Translations under genes and position numbers: made by a program
From: Streptomyces sp. YS415
GTDB lineage: Bacteria; Actinomycetota; Actinomycetes; Streptomycetales; Streptomycetaceae
NCBI RefSeq assembly: GCF_023544665.1
Contig: NZ_JAMJFL010000026.1
Span: 1 to 64,000 of the forward strand
Reading direction: 5' to 3'
DNA: 64,000 nt
The notes under the pieces: generated by a model
The model's database searches: none
What the model saw: the letters and a program-made list of their open reading frames with translations, nothing else
What the model was told of the DNA's origin: nothing
In this document: positions 8,701 through 17,754 of the stretch, piece after piece
How the letters are laid out: each line of letters opens with the position of its first letter
How positions within the stretch are numbered: position 1 is the first letter of the stretch

Positions 8701-11087
8701 GCGCCCTGGGCAGGGTGGTGCGCGCCGGTCTCGGACGGCGCCGGCTCCAGACCACGGTGATGGTCCTGACCACGCTCATCGCCGTCACCGCGTCCGTGCT
8801 GGCGGCCGGGGTGCTCGTCGCGTCCCGGGCCCCCTTCGACCGGGCCATGACCGAGCGCGCCGGGGCGCATCTGACCGCCTGGTTCGACGACCGTAGGACC
8901 ACGGCGTCACAGCTGGCGGCCACCGGGCGGGCCACCGGGGTGAGCGCGGCGGCGGGTCCCTTCCGGACGCTGTCGGCCACCCCGCGCACGGCCTCGGACG
9001 TCGGCGGGATCCCGCCCGGTACGACACTGCCGGAGCTGACCGTCGCGGGGCGGGCGGAGACCGGGGGCGCCGTCGACCGGCTCGACCTCCTCTCCGGCCG
9101 CTGGGCCGCCCGCCCCGGCGAGATCGTGCTCGCCGCGGGCGAGGACCCCTTCGCACCGGGCGACCGGCTGACCTTCCCGGACCTGCCCGGCGCCCCCGCG
9201 TTCACCGTCGTGGGCCTCGCCCGCTCGGTGACCGGCACCGCCGGCGCCTGGACCACCCCCGCCCAGGCCGAGACGCTCGCCGACGGCAACGGCCGGTCCG
9301 GGTACGCGATGCACTACCGCCTGCGCAGCGCGGACACCGACGCCCAGCTCGCGGCGGGCCGCGCGGCGGTCGCCGCCACCGCCCCCGAGGGCGCGCTGAC
9401 CGGCACCCGGACCCATCTCGCCGTCCGGCAGGAACAGCTCGCCAACGCGCTGGCGTTCGTGCCGTTCGTCGCCGCCTTCGGGGTCCTCGGGCTCGCCATG
9501 TCGGTGCTGATCATCGGGATCGTGGTCAGCGGCTCGGTCGGCTCCGCGACCCGCCGGATCGGCATCCTCAAGTCGCTCGGCTTCGCCCCGTCCCAGGTCG
9601 TGCGGGCCTACGTCGCCCAGGCGCTGGCCCCGGCCGCGATCGGCTGCGCCCTCGGGGTGGCGCTGGGCAACGTGTTCGCCGGGCCGGTCCTCGGCGGCGT
9701 CGAGGACGTCTACGGCGGCGCCCCGGCGGGCGTTCCGTGGTGGGTGAACGGGGCGGCTCCCGCCGTCGCCCTCGCCCTGGTCGCCCTCGCCGCGCTGATC
9801 CCGGCGCTGCGGGCCGGGCGGCTGCGCCCCGTCGATGCGATGGCCGCGGGGCGCACGCCGGCCGCCGGACGGGGGCGGTGGGCCCGGCGGCTGACGGGAC
9901 GGCTGCCGCTGCCCCTGCCGGTGGGCCTGGGCCTGGCGGGCCCCTTCGCCCGCCCGGCGCGGTCGGCGACCACGGCGGCGGCGGTCGCGTTCGCCGCGGT
10001 CACGGTGACCTTCGCGGTCGGCCTCGGCCTCACCCTCGGCGACATCCAGGAGCGGCGGATGCTGGACGCCGCGGCCCCGGTCGTCGTGGAGACCGGCAGG
10101 GGGCCCGGCGGCGGCCCGCCCGGCGCCCGGGCGGTCCCCGCCCCCGGGCAGCGCGCCGTGACGTCGGCCGACCCGGCGGACGTCGAGGCCGCCCTGCGCG
10201 CCGAGCCGACGACCGGGCGCTTCTACGGCGCGGCCTCGGCCGCGGTGCGGGCGTCCGGCATCCCGGGCCGGACCCCGGTGGTCGCCTACGACGGCGACGC
10301 CTCCTGGGCGGCACCGGAACTGGTCTCCGGCCAGTGGCTCGACGGCGCCGGACAGGCCGTGGTGACACAGCGCTTCCTCGACGCGGCCGGAGCCGAGGTG
10401 GGCGACACCCTGACCCTCACCGAGAAGGGCCGCGGCACGACCGTACGCATCGTCGGCGAGGCCTTCTTCACCGAGGACCACGGCATGCTCCTGCTGACCG
10501 GGACCGACACCCTGCGCGCCCTCGGCCTGGACACCGGCCCGCACCGCTTCTACGCCCAGCCGGCCCCCGGCACCCCCGCCGCGGACTACCTGACCGCGCT
10601 GCGCGAGGCCGTCGACGGCACCGGCGCCGTCGCGCACGACAACGGCGGCAACGCCTCCTCGGTGATCGCGGCCATGAACGCGCTGATCGGCATGCTCACC
10701 CTGATGCTGGTCGCCGTGGCCGGTCTGGGCGTGCTCAACACGGTCGTCCTGGACACCCGCGACCGCGTCCACGACCTCGGCGTCTTCAAAGCCCTCGGCA
10801 TGACACCCCGGCAGACCCTGTCGATGGTGCTGACGTCCGTGACCGCCGTCGGCCTGCTCGCGGGCGCCGTGGGGGTCCCGGCCGGGGTGGCGCTGCACCA
10901 CCACGTCACCCCGCTCATGGGCGACGCGGTCGGCATGCACCTCCCCGACGCCTTCGTCGCCGTCTACGGCCCGGTGCTGCTGTCCCTGCTCGTCGTCGGC
11001 GCCCTGGCGATCGCGGTGGGCGGCGCGCTGCTCCCGGCGGGGTGGGCGGCACGCACGGACACGGCGAGGGCCCTGCGGACGGAGTGA
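8697..11087 (+). CDS. FtsX-like ABC permease, two-module type
   Basis: This is a 796-residue membrane protein with the duplicated FtsX/MacB architecture. It has an N-terminal transmembrane segment near residues 20-38, a large extracytoplasmic domain, and a three-helix FtsX module around 245-375. A second anchor lies near 420-445, followed by another extracytoplasmic domain and a C-terminal FtsX module from about 660 to 785. Both modules contain the typical ILKSLGF or VFKALGM motif at the cytoplasmic coupling helix. The start is GTG, coupled to the ATPase. It probably exports a lipid, peptide or drug, but the substrate is not defined by sequence. Confidence 0.93.
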   Translation: MSALGRVVRAGLGRRRLQTTVMVLTTLIAVTASVLAAGVLVASRAPFDRAMTERAGAHLTAWFDDRRTTASQLAATGRATGVSAAAGPFRTLSATPRTASDVGGIPPGTTLPELTVAGRAETGGAVDRLDLLSGRWAARPGEIVLAAGEDPFAPGDRLTFPDLPGAPAFTVVGLARSVTGTAGAWTTPAQAETLADGNGRSGYAMHYRLRSADTDAQLAAGRAAVAATAPEGALTGTRTHLAVRQEQLANALAFVPFVAAFGVLGLAMSVLIIGIVVSGSVGSATRRIGILKSLGFAPSQVVRAYVAQALAPAAIGCALGVALGNVFAGPVLGGVEDVYGGAPAGVPWWVNGAAPAVALALVALAALIPALRAGRLRPVDAMAAGRTPAAGRGRWARRLTGRLPLPLPVGLGLAGPFARPARSATTAAAVAFAAVTVTFAVGLGLTLGDIQERRMLDAAAPVVVETGRGPGGGPPGARAVPAPGQRAVTSADPADVEAALRAEPTTGRFYGAASAAVRASGIPGRTPVVAYDGDASWAAPELVSGQWLDGAGQAVVTQRFLDAAGAEVGDTLTLTEKGRGTTVRIVGEAFFTEDHGMLLLTGTDTLRALGLDTGPHRFYAQPAPGTPAADYLTALREAVDGTGAVAHDNGGNASSVIAAMNALIGMLTLMLVAVAGLGVLNTVVLDTRDRVHDLGVFKALGMTPRQTLSMVLTSVTAVGLLAGAVGVPAGVALHHHVTPLMGDAVGMHLPDAFVAVYGPVLLSLLVVGALAIAVGGALLPAGWAARTDTARALRTE

Positions 11088-11096
11088 GCGGACACG

Positions 11097-11132
11097 GAGG
11101 AGGGGCGCCCCCCGACAGGGACGCCCCTCCTC
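11097..11132 (+). terminator. Hairpin between permease and purA
   Basis: A perfect 11-bp stem (GAGGAGGGGCG with CGCCCCTCCTC) around a 14-nt loop lies between the convergent 3' ends of the ABC permease and purA. It is likely to terminate both transcripts. No long U tract follows. Confidence 0.7.
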
Positions 11133-11151
11133 ACCGCTGTTCCGACCCGGG

Positions 11152-12435
11152 TCAGATGAACGAGTTGATCTCGATCGTCTCGTCCCGGCCCGGGCCCACG
11201 CCGATCGCGGAGATCGGGGCGCCGGACATCTCCTCCAGCGCCTTGACGTACGCCTGGGCGTTCTTCGGCAGGTCGGAGAAGGACTTCGCCTTGCTGATGT
11301 CCTCGTTCCAGCCCGGCAGCATCTCGTAGACCGGCTTCGCGTGGTGGAAGTCGGACTGCGAGTACGGCAGCTCCTCGACGCGCTTGCCGTCGATCTCGTA
11401 CGCCACGCAGACCGGGATCTGCTCCCAGCCGGTGAGCACGTCGAGCTTGGTCAGGAAGAAGTCGGTCAGGCCGTTGACGCGGGTCGCGTACCGGGCGATG
11501 ACCGCGTCGAACCAGCCGCAGCGCCGGTCGCGGCCGGTGGTGACACCGCGCTCGCCGCCGATCCTGCGCAGCGCCTCGCCGTCCTCGTCGAGCAGCTCGG
11601 TCGGGAACGGTCCGGCGCCGACACGGGTCGTGTACGCCTTCAGGATGCCGATGACCCGGCTGATCTTCGTCGGGCCCACGCCGGCGCCGGTGCAGGCGCC
11701 GCCCGCGGTCGGGTTCGACGAGGTGACGAAGGGGTACGTGCCGTGGTCGATGTCCAGCAGCGTGCCCTGGCCGCCCTCGAAGAGCACGACCTTGTCGTCC
11801 TCCAGGGCCTGGTTCAGGACCAGCACCGTGTCGGCGACATACGGCCTGAGCTGCTCGGCGTAGGCCAGCAGCTCCTCGACCACCTGGTCCACGGCGATCG
11901 CGCGCCGGTTGTACAGCTTGGTCAGCAGCTGGTTCTTGACGTCGAGCGCCGCCTCGACCTTCTGCTGGAGGATGGACTCGTCATAGAGGTCCTGCACCCG
12001 GATACCGACGCGGTTGATCTTGTCCGCGTAGGTGGGTCCGATGCCGCGCCCGGTCGTGCCGATCTTCCGCTTGCCGAGGAAGCGTTCCGTCACCTTGTCG
12101 ACGGTGACGTTGTACGGCGTGATGATGTGCGCGTTACCGCTGATGAGGAGCTTGGACGTGTCGACGCCTCGCTCGTTCAGCCCGCTCAGCTCGGAGAGCA
12201 GGACCGACGGGTCGACGACGACGCCGTTGCCGATGACCGGGGTGCACCCCGGGGACAGGATTCCGGAAGGGAGAAGGTGCAGGGCGTACTTCTGATCGCC
12301 CACGACCACCGTATGGCCGGCGTTGTTGCCGCCCTGGTAGCGCACCACATAATCAACCGAGCCACCGAGCAGGTCGGTGGCCTTTCCCTTGCCTTCGTCA
12401 CCCCACTGAGCACCGAGCAGCACAAGTGCGGGCAC
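11152..12435 (-). CDS. purA: Adenylosuccinate synthetase
   Basis: This 427-residue enzyme makes adenylosuccinate from IMP, aspartate and GTP, the first committed step to AMP. The N-terminal signature QWGDEGKGK (10-18), the IMP-binding GNNAGHTVV and TTGRGIGPTYADK, and the GTP-site region LLDIDHGTYPFVTSSN are all intact. The length is typical of the family. The ATG start faces a divergent lipid-kinase-like gene. The 175-bp gap between them holds a stem-loop that may lie in one of the leaders. Confidence 0.98.
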   Translation of the reverse strand: MPALVLLGAQWGDEGKGKATDLLGGSVDYVVRYQGGNNAGHTVVVGDQKYALHLLPSGILSPGCTPVIGNGVVVDPSVLLSELSGLNERGVDTSKLLISGNAHIITPYNVTVDKVTERFLGKRKIGTTGRGIGPTYADKINRVGIRVQDLYDESILQQKVEAALDVKNQLLTKLYNRRAIAVDQVVEELLAYAEQLRPYVADTVLVLNQALEDDKVVLFEGGQGTLLDIDHGTYPFVTSSNPTAGGACTGAGVGPTKISRVIGILKAYTTRVGAGPFPTELLDEDGEALRRIGGERGVTTGRDRRCGWFDAVIARYATRVNGLTDFFLTKLDVLTGWEQIPVCVAYEIDGKRVEELPYSQSDFHHAKPVYEMLPGWNEDISKAKSFSDLPKNAQAYVKALEEMSGAPISAIGVGPGRDETIEINSFI

Positions 12436-12549
12436 GCGCGTACACCCCTTCCGGGCGGGGCATGTCCAAGGTCGGAGGCGTACGCAATACGTACACCGGC
12501 GGCCTGTGTCGGCCGCGACCCGTCGGACCGGATGCCCCGGAATAGACGA

Positions 12550-12577
12550 AGCCCCTGGCGCAATAGCGCAAGGGGCT
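12550..12577. promoter_or_regulatory. Stem-loop in the purA / 12611 divergent gap
   Basis: Left arm AGCCCCTGGCGC and right arm GCGCAAGGGGCT pair with one mismatch around the tetraloop AATA. On the plus strand it lies 34 nt before the ATG at 12611 and is followed by cttg, so it would be in that gene's leader. It could act as an attenuator, an mRNA stabiliser or an upstream terminator. Confidence 0.55.
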
Positions 12578-12610
12578 CTTGCACAAAGATGCTACCCGAG
12601 GAAGCGAGGC

Positions 12611-13450
12611 ATGGCCGAGGTGGCGACTTTCGCGACGTCCGATCAGCTGCTGGTGGTCATCGACCCGGTCGCCCGGACCACGGACGGGGAGGCCGTGCGG
12701 ATCGCGAAAGACGTGCTCAGCGCGGGTGCCGCGACGAAGGTGTGCCTGCCGGAGGGGCCCGAGGAATTCGCCCGGATGCTGGCGCGCCGCGGGTCGCGCC
12801 GGCCCGTCGTGGTGGGCGACGACCGGGCGCTGATGCGCGCGGTGTCCCTGCTGCACCGCCGACGGGAACTGGCCGGATGCGCGCTGTCGGTCGTCCCGGT
12901 GGGCGCCGCGCTCTCCCTGGCCGGCGCGCTGGGCGTGCCCACGGGCACGGTGGCGGCCGCCCGGGCGGTCCTGGACGGGGTGGAGCGGCGCCTGGACCTG
13001 CTGGTGGACGACAGCGACGGGGTGGTGCTGGGGGCGCTGCGGATTCCCTCGCTGCCGCCGACGGGCAGCACCGAGACGGCGGACGGCCGCCCCTGGCTGC
13101 GGACGTACCACTCCCTGGTCCGCACCCTCGCCCCGGCCCGCCCGGCCCAGCTGCCGTCGGGCCCGGGTCCCGCCCGGCTCCGGGTGGAGGTGGACGGGGT
13201 GACACTGGTGGACCTGGACCAGCCGGTGGAGGGCATCTCGGTGTCCCCGCGCGGATCCGGTACGGCGTCGGTGGAGGTCCGCCCGGTCTCGGTGGGCGCG
13301 GAAGCGGCACCGCTGCTGGCAAGGGGCCGCAGGGTGACGGTCTCCGGGGCGGACTTCCGCTACCGGGCGGACGCGACGGAGGCGGGCCCGGTCCGCAGAC
13401 GCACCTGGACGGTGTGGGAGGGGGCACTGGGACTGGTGGTGCCGGGCTGA
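12611..13450 (+). CDS. Diacylglycerol-kinase-like protein with degenerate catalytic motifs
   Basis: This 279-residue protein has the overall order of the DAGK/LCB5 lipid kinase catalytic fold. An N-terminal Rossmann-like strand (LLVVIDPVA) is followed by a middle segment leading to ERRLDLLV, then a beta-rich C-terminal half with LRVEVDGVTLVDL. At the nucleotide-binding GGDGT position I read VVGDDRALMRAV, and the later PLGTGN-like loop reads VGAALSLAGALG. The key Gly-rich ATP motifs therefore appear lost. It may bind lipid or nucleotide without phosphorylating. The ATG is preceded by GAGGAAGCGAGG. It is divergent from purA. Confidence 0.7.
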   Translation: MAEVATFATSDQLLVVIDPVARTTDGEAVRIAKDVLSAGAATKVCLPEGPEEFARMLARRGSRRPVVVGDDRALMRAVSLLHRRRELAGCALSVVPVGAALSLAGALGVPTGTVAAARAVLDGVERRLDLLVDDSDGVVLGALRIPSLPPTGSTETADGRPWLRTYHSLVRTLAPARPAQLPSGPGPARLRVEVDGVTLVDLDQPVEGISVSPRGSGTASVEVRPVSVGAEAAPLLARGRRVTVSGADFRYRADATEAGPVRRRTWTVWEGALGLVVPG

Positions 13451-13585
13451 GCAGCCCATCCCGCTCCCGGGCACAGAGCGGGTTCGCCCGCAATACGTAG
13501 GTGCTGACCTGCGTTGACGTAACGTGCTCTACGCCGCTCGGCGGCACCGCCGCTGCCCTCGGCGTCTGGGCCCTGGTCCGCCGTC

Positions 13586-14788
13586 TCAGACCGACACGCT
13601 GAGCCCTTCCAGCCCGCGGATCACGAAGTTCGGCTTCCGCTGCGGCTCCGCCGCCAGGCTCAGCGTCGGCGCCCGCTCCAGCAGCGCCGTCATCGAGGCC
13701 GCCAGTTCGATCCGGGCCAGCGGTGCGCCGATGCAGTAGTGGATGCCGGCGCTGAAGGAGATGTGCGGGTTCTCGGCGCGGGTGAGGTCCAGGCGCCCGG
13801 GGTCCGCGAAGACGTCGGGGTCGTGGTTGGCGGAGCCGAAGAGCATGGCGATCTCCGCGCCCCGGGGGATCGTGGTCCCGTCGATCTCGATCTCGTCCAG
13901 CACCCAGCGCTCGAAGAGCTGCAGGGGCGTGTCGTAGCGCATCAGTTCCTCCACGGCGGAGGGGACGAGGGAGTGGTCGGCGCGCAGGGCTTCGAGCTGG
14001 CCGGGGTTGCGGAACAGCGCGTACCAGCCGTTGACGGTGGAGTTGACCGTCGCCTCGTGCCCGGCGTTCAGCAGCAGGACGGCCGTCGAGATCATCTCCT
14101 GCTCGGTGAGCCGGTCGCCCTCGTCATGGGCGGCGATCAGCCCGGAGATCAGGTCGTCGCCGGGCTCCTTGCGCCGCAGTGCGATCAGTTCCCGCAGGTA
14201 CTCCGTGAACTCGACGGACGCCCGCACCGCCTTCCTGGCCGTCTCCTCGGAGGGGCTCAGCTCGTACATCCCGCAGATGTCGGCCGACCAGGGCCGCAGC
14301 GGGGCCCGGTCCGCCTCCGGGATGCCCAGCATCTCGGCGATCACCGCGACCGGCAGCGGCTCGGCGACCTCGGCGAGCAGATCCCCGCCGCCCGCCCCGA
14401 CCAGCCGGTCGACGAGCTCCCCGGCGAGCTGCGTCACGTACGGCTTGAGCCGCTCCACCGTCCTCGGCGTGAACGCCTTCGACACCAGGCGCCGGATCCG
14501 GGTGTGGTCCGGCGGCTCCAGATCGAGCATCCCGTGGTCGTTGAGCGTGTGGAACGGCTCGTGCTCGGCGGGCGGAGCGGTCCGCCCGAACTCCTCGTGC
14601 GTGAACCGGTGCTGGTACGTCCGCCCCAGTCGCCGGTCGCGCAGCAGCGCCGACACATCGGCGTGCCGCGGCACCAGCCACTGGTTCGTGGGCTCGAAGT
14701 ACTGCACACGGCCCCGGGCGCGCAGCTCGGCGTAAGCGGGGTACGGGTCGGCGAGGAACGCCGGGTCCCACGGATCGAAGGCTCCCAT
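13586..14788 (-). CDS. Cytochrome P450
   Basis: This 400-residue soluble bacterial P450 is of class I type. It has the I-helix oxygen-binding motif LLNAGHEATVN, the K-helix ExxR in EELMRYD, and the haem loop FSAGIHYCIGAPLAR with Cys352 as thiolate ligand. The substrate is unknown. No ferredoxin or ferredoxin reductase gene is adjacent, so electrons must come from elsewhere. The ATG start lies in a 77-bp divergent gap with the membrane protein at 14866. Confidence 0.95.
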   Translation of the reverse strand: MGAFDPWDPAFLADPYPAYAELRARGRVQYFEPTNQWLVPRHADVSALLRDRRLGRTYQHRFTHEEFGRTAPPAEHEPFHTLNDHGMLDLEPPDHTRIRRLVSKAFTPRTVERLKPYVTQLAGELVDRLVGAGGGDLLAEVAEPLPVAVIAEMLGIPEADRAPLRPWSADICGMYELSPSEETARKAVRASVEFTEYLRELIALRRKEPGDDLISGLIAAHDEGDRLTEQEMISTAVLLLNAGHEATVNSTVNGWYALFRNPGQLEALRADHSLVPSAVEELMRYDTPLQLFERWVLDEIEIDGTTIPRGAEIAMLFGSANHDPDVFADPGRLDLTRAENPHISFSAGIHYCIGAPLARIELAASMTALLERAPTLSLAAEPQRKPNFVIRGLEGLSVSV

Positions 14789-14865
14789 GACCGGACGCTA
14801 GCCCGGCGAACCCGTCCCTGGCCAGGGGGTCCGGAATGCTCGGCTCCCCCTTTACGATCACGCCC

Positions 14866-15681
14866 ATGTCGATCATGCCGTCGGTTCCGGTGCTGCGGGG
14901 CCGCAAGAACACCTCCCTCCAGCTCGACGGGTCCGTCCTGGTCCTGCGGGTGCGGGAACAGGAGCACCGCATACCCCTCGCGGCCGTCGCCCAGGTCCGC
15001 AGCGAGCGCCGGTCCGTCGAGGTCGTGCTGACCGCGCCGCACGGGAGCCGGCCGGCCGTGCACCGGCTCGACGACGTCGGCGAGGCCGCCGCCGACGCCT
15101 TCGCCGGAGCCATCAACGCCGCCCTGCCGGACGGCTCCGGCCCCGCCGTCGACGGCTCGGCCCTCGTCACCGTCCGGACCCTGGACGACGAGCGCCGCAA
15201 GGTCCGGCTGCGGCGGGCGATCCGGCTCGGCTGGCTCGCGGTGATCCTCGTGTTCACCGGGGAGACGGTGCTGCTCACGCTCACCGGCGACGCCGAGATG
15301 ATCTTCCTGATCTGGATGTGCGGACCTCTCGGCGCGGCCTGCGTCCACGTCGGAGTGCGCCTGACCCCGTTCGACAAGCCGGCCTGGCGGCTGCCCAGAC
15401 ACGGCGTGACGGTGCTGGCGCAGTACGACGGCTACCACGACGGGATGCACATGTACGCGTTCACCGACCTCAACGGCAAGGAGTACGGGTACCCGTCCCC
15501 CGGTTACCGCGGTGACCGGCTCGAGGTCGTCTACGACCCCCACGACCCCTTCAGCGGCGCCCCCCGGGACCAGCTCATCGGCCGCGGGGTCATGCTGCTT
15601 CCGCTGATCTTCTTCGCCGGCCTCGGCGGCCTCATGCTCCTGCTCATCCTCCTGATGATCCCCGCCGCCCTGTTCGCCTGA
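14866..15681 (+). CDS. DUF3592-like membrane protein
   Basis: This is a 271-residue protein. A cytoplasmic PH-like N-terminal region (RKNTSLQLDGSVLVLRVREQ) is followed by two adjacent transmembrane helices (LGWLAVILVFTGETVLLTL and MIFLIWMCGPLGAACVHV). A DUF3592-like beta domain (VTVLAQYDGYHDGMHMYAF and DRLEVVYDPHDP) and a C-terminal helix (LLPLIFFAGLGGLMLLLIL) complete it. I chose ATG 14866 because TACGAT at 14853-14858 would give a leaderless start there. ATG 14836, ten codons upstream and preceded by AGGGGG, is the alternative. Its stop abuts the stop of the convergent response regulator with no gap. Function is unknown. Confidence 0.75.
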   Translation: MSIMPSVPVLRGRKNTSLQLDGSVLVLRVREQEHRIPLAAVAQVRSERRSVEVVLTAPHGSRPAVHRLDDVGEAAADAFAGAINAALPDGSGPAVDGSALVTVRTLDDERRKVRLRRAIRLGWLAVILVFTGETVLLTLTGDAEMIFLIWMCGPLGAACVHVGVRLTPFDKPAWRLPRHGVTVLAQYDGYHDGMHMYAFTDLNGKEYGYPSPGYRGDRLEVVYDPHDPFSGAPRDQLIGRGVMLLPLIFFAGLGGLMLLLILLMIPAALFA

Positions 15682-16347
15682 TCACCCCGGCGTCACCAGG
15701 CGCGCCTCGTACGCGAACACCGCCGCCTGGGTGCGGTCCCGCAGGCCGAGCTTCACCAGGACGCGGCTGACATGCGTCTTGATCGTCGACTCGGCCACCA
15801 CCAGGCGCTCGGCGATCTCCGCGTTGGACAGGCCCTGCGCGATCAGCACCAGGACCTCCGTCTCGCGTTCGGTGAGGTCGCCGTAGGCCGCGCGGGCCCC
15901 GGAGAAGGACCGCGGGGTGTCGGAGAGCTTGGAGAACTCCGTGATCAGACGGCGGGTGACCGAGGGGGCCAGCAGGGCCTCGCCGGAGGCCACCACCCGT
16001 ACTCCGTCGGCGAGTTGGCGGGCCGAGGCGTCCTTCAGCAGGAAGCCCGAGGCGCCGGCCCGCAGGGCCTGGTAGACGTACTCGTCCAGGTCGAAGGTGG
16101 TCAGCACCAGCACCTTCGCCGCCGCGTCGGCCGCCACGATCTCCCGGGTCGCCTCGATGCCGTTCAGTTCGGGCATGCGGATGTCCATCAGGACGATGTC
16201 GGGAGCGAGTTCGCGGACCTTGGCCACGGCCTCCCTGCCGTTCACCGCCTCGCCGACGACCTCGATGTCCGGCATCGCGTTCAGCAGGACCGAGAAGCCC
16301 TCGCGCACCATCATCTGGTCGTCCGCGATCAGCACACGGATCGTCAT
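15682..16347 (-). CDS. Two-component response regulator, NarL/LuxR type
   Basis: This is a 221-residue regulator. The receiver domain shows VLIADDQ, the phospho-acceptor in DIVLMDIRMPELNG and the conserved Lys in FLLKDASARQ. The LuxR helix-turn-helix is LTERETEVLVLIAQGLSNAEIAERL followed by AESTIKTHVSRVLVKL. Its start overlaps the stop of the sensor kinase by 4 bp. It resembles the first system's regulator at 5837 in size and layout. No transporter is adjacent, so its target is not visible. It converges directly with the DUF3592-like gene. Confidence 0.94.
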   Translation of the reverse strand: MTIRVLIADDQMMVREGFSVLLNAMPDIEVVGEAVNGREAVAKVRELAPDIVLMDIRMPELNGIEATREIVAADAAAKVLVLTTFDLDEYVYQALRAGASGFLLKDASARQLADGVRVVASGEALLAPSVTRRLITEFSKLSDTPRSFSGARAAYGDLTERETEVLVLIAQGLSNAEIAERLVVAESTIKTHVSRVLVKLGLRDRTQAAVFAYEARLVTPG

Positions 16348-17669
16348 GCGGCATCCTCGCCCGGCGTCACGACCGGCAGGAACACGGTCACCTCGTAGCC
16401 TCCGTCGTCCGTCGGGGCGGCCGTCATGTCGCCGTTCAGCATGGTCACCCGCTCGCGCATGCCGGTGATGCCGTGTCCGGCCCCGGGCGACGGCTTGACC
16501 AGGGCGGGTGCCGGGGGCGGGGTGTTCACCACGCGCAGGCCCAGGCCGCCGAGGACGTAACCGATCTCGACCTTCGCACTCGCGCCGGGCGCGTGCCGCA
16601 GGGTGTTGCTCAGCGCCTCCTGCACTATTCGGTACGCCGACAGCTCCACGCCCTGCGGCAGTTCACGCACCGCGCCGGTCACCGTCTTCTCGACCCCGAG
16701 ACCGGCGTCGCGCACATTGGCGAGCAGGGCGTCGAGGTCGCCGAGGGTGGGCTGCGGGGCGTCGGGGGCCTCGTAGTCCTCGGCGCGTACGACGCCCAGG
16801 ACGCGGCGCAGCTCGGTCAGGGCCGCCACCGCGTTCTCCCGGATGGTGGCGAAGGCGCGCTCCAGCTCCGGCGGCGGGTTCTCGACCCGGTACGGGGCGG
16901 CCTCGGCCTGGATGGCGACGACCGACATGTGGTGGGCGACCACGTCGTGCAGTTCGCGGGCGATCGTGGTGCGCTCCTCCAGCAGGGTGCGCTTGGAGCG
17001 CTCCTGCGCGGTCTCGGTCTGCTGCGCGGTGACCTCCTGCTCGGCGTCGCGGCGGATGTGCCAGACGGAGACGCAGAGCAGGACCAGCGCGGAGACGACC
17101 AGCATGGGGCCGGTGTTGGTGCTGTAGTAGTAGTAACTCGGGCCGTATCCGGAGGCCTCCGCCACCGCGCCGTACAGCGCCGTCACCACCCACATCCACC
17201 CCGCCGTGCGGGGCCTGGTGCGCACGGCCACGATCGTCAGCACCGCCAGATGGCTGGCGAAGGCCCCGGCCGTCCACGGCCAGTCGCCCCAGCTGCCGCC
17301 CAGCACCCCGAGGACCGGGGTGGCCGCCATGGACAGCCAGAACGCCCCGACGGGCCGCACCAGGGTCAGCAGCACGGGGAGCGCGCAGAGCGGACCGGCC
17401 AGCAGCCACGGGCTGCCCGTGTCGATGGTGCCGAGCGGCAGGGTGAGCAGGGCCGCCGCGACGATCACGGCGTGCGGGAGCCAGGCCGCGTACTCCCGCA
17501 GCGGGCCGGGCAGCCGCCGGGTCAGCGGGCCGTCGACGCGCATCCGGGGCAGCGGACGGTAGGCGAAGGCGTCGTGGAACAGGTCCCGCCGCAGCCCGCG
17601 CAGGGCGTCCGCGGCCAGCCGGAACTCCGGGCTGTGGGTCTTGCTGGTCGTCTCGGTCACGTGGAGCAC
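16344..17669 (-). CDS. Sensor histidine kinase (HisKA_3 type)
   Basis: This 441-residue membrane kinase has about six hydrophobic segments between residues 65 and 210. One stretch, GYGPSYYYYSTNTGP, is probably an extracytoplasmic loop and is unusually Tyr-rich. The phospho-acceptor box is TTIARELHDVVAHHMSVV. The ATPase motifs are QEALSNTLRHAPG and GHGITGMRERV. The GTG at 17669 is used here; a second in-frame GTG lies three codons downstream. It forms an operon with the response regulator at 15682. Confidence 0.92.
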   Translation of the reverse strand: MLHVTETTSKTHSPEFRLAADALRGLRRDLFHDAFAYRPLPRMRVDGPLTRRLPGPLREYAAWLPHAVIVAAALLTLPLGTIDTGSPWLLAGPLCALPVLLTLVRPVGAFWLSMAATPVLGVLGGSWGDWPWTAGAFASHLAVLTIVAVRTRPRTAGWMWVVTALYGAVAEASGYGPSYYYYSTNTGPMLVVSALVLLCVSVWHIRRDAEQEVTAQQTETAQERSKRTLLEERTTIARELHDVVAHHMSVVAIQAEAAPYRVENPPPELERAFATIRENAVAALTELRRVLGVVRAEDYEAPDAPQPTLGDLDALLANVRDAGLGVEKTVTGAVRELPQGVELSAYRIVQEALSNTLRHAPGASAKVEIGYVLGGLGLRVVNTPPPAPALVKPSPGAGHGITGMRERVTMLNGDMTAAPTDDGGYEVTVFLPVVTPGEDAA

Positions 17670-17754
17670 GGTAGGCGCAGGCCCGGGTCGCCGTCGTCAC
17701 CTGCGAGAAGGGTCTCGCGGGGTCCGTCTCAAGTACTACGGCCGTCCCCCGCGC

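Noticed and set aside
12436..12610. Purine riboswitch before purA
   Set aside because: No purine aptamer core could be recognised; only a simple hairpin is present.
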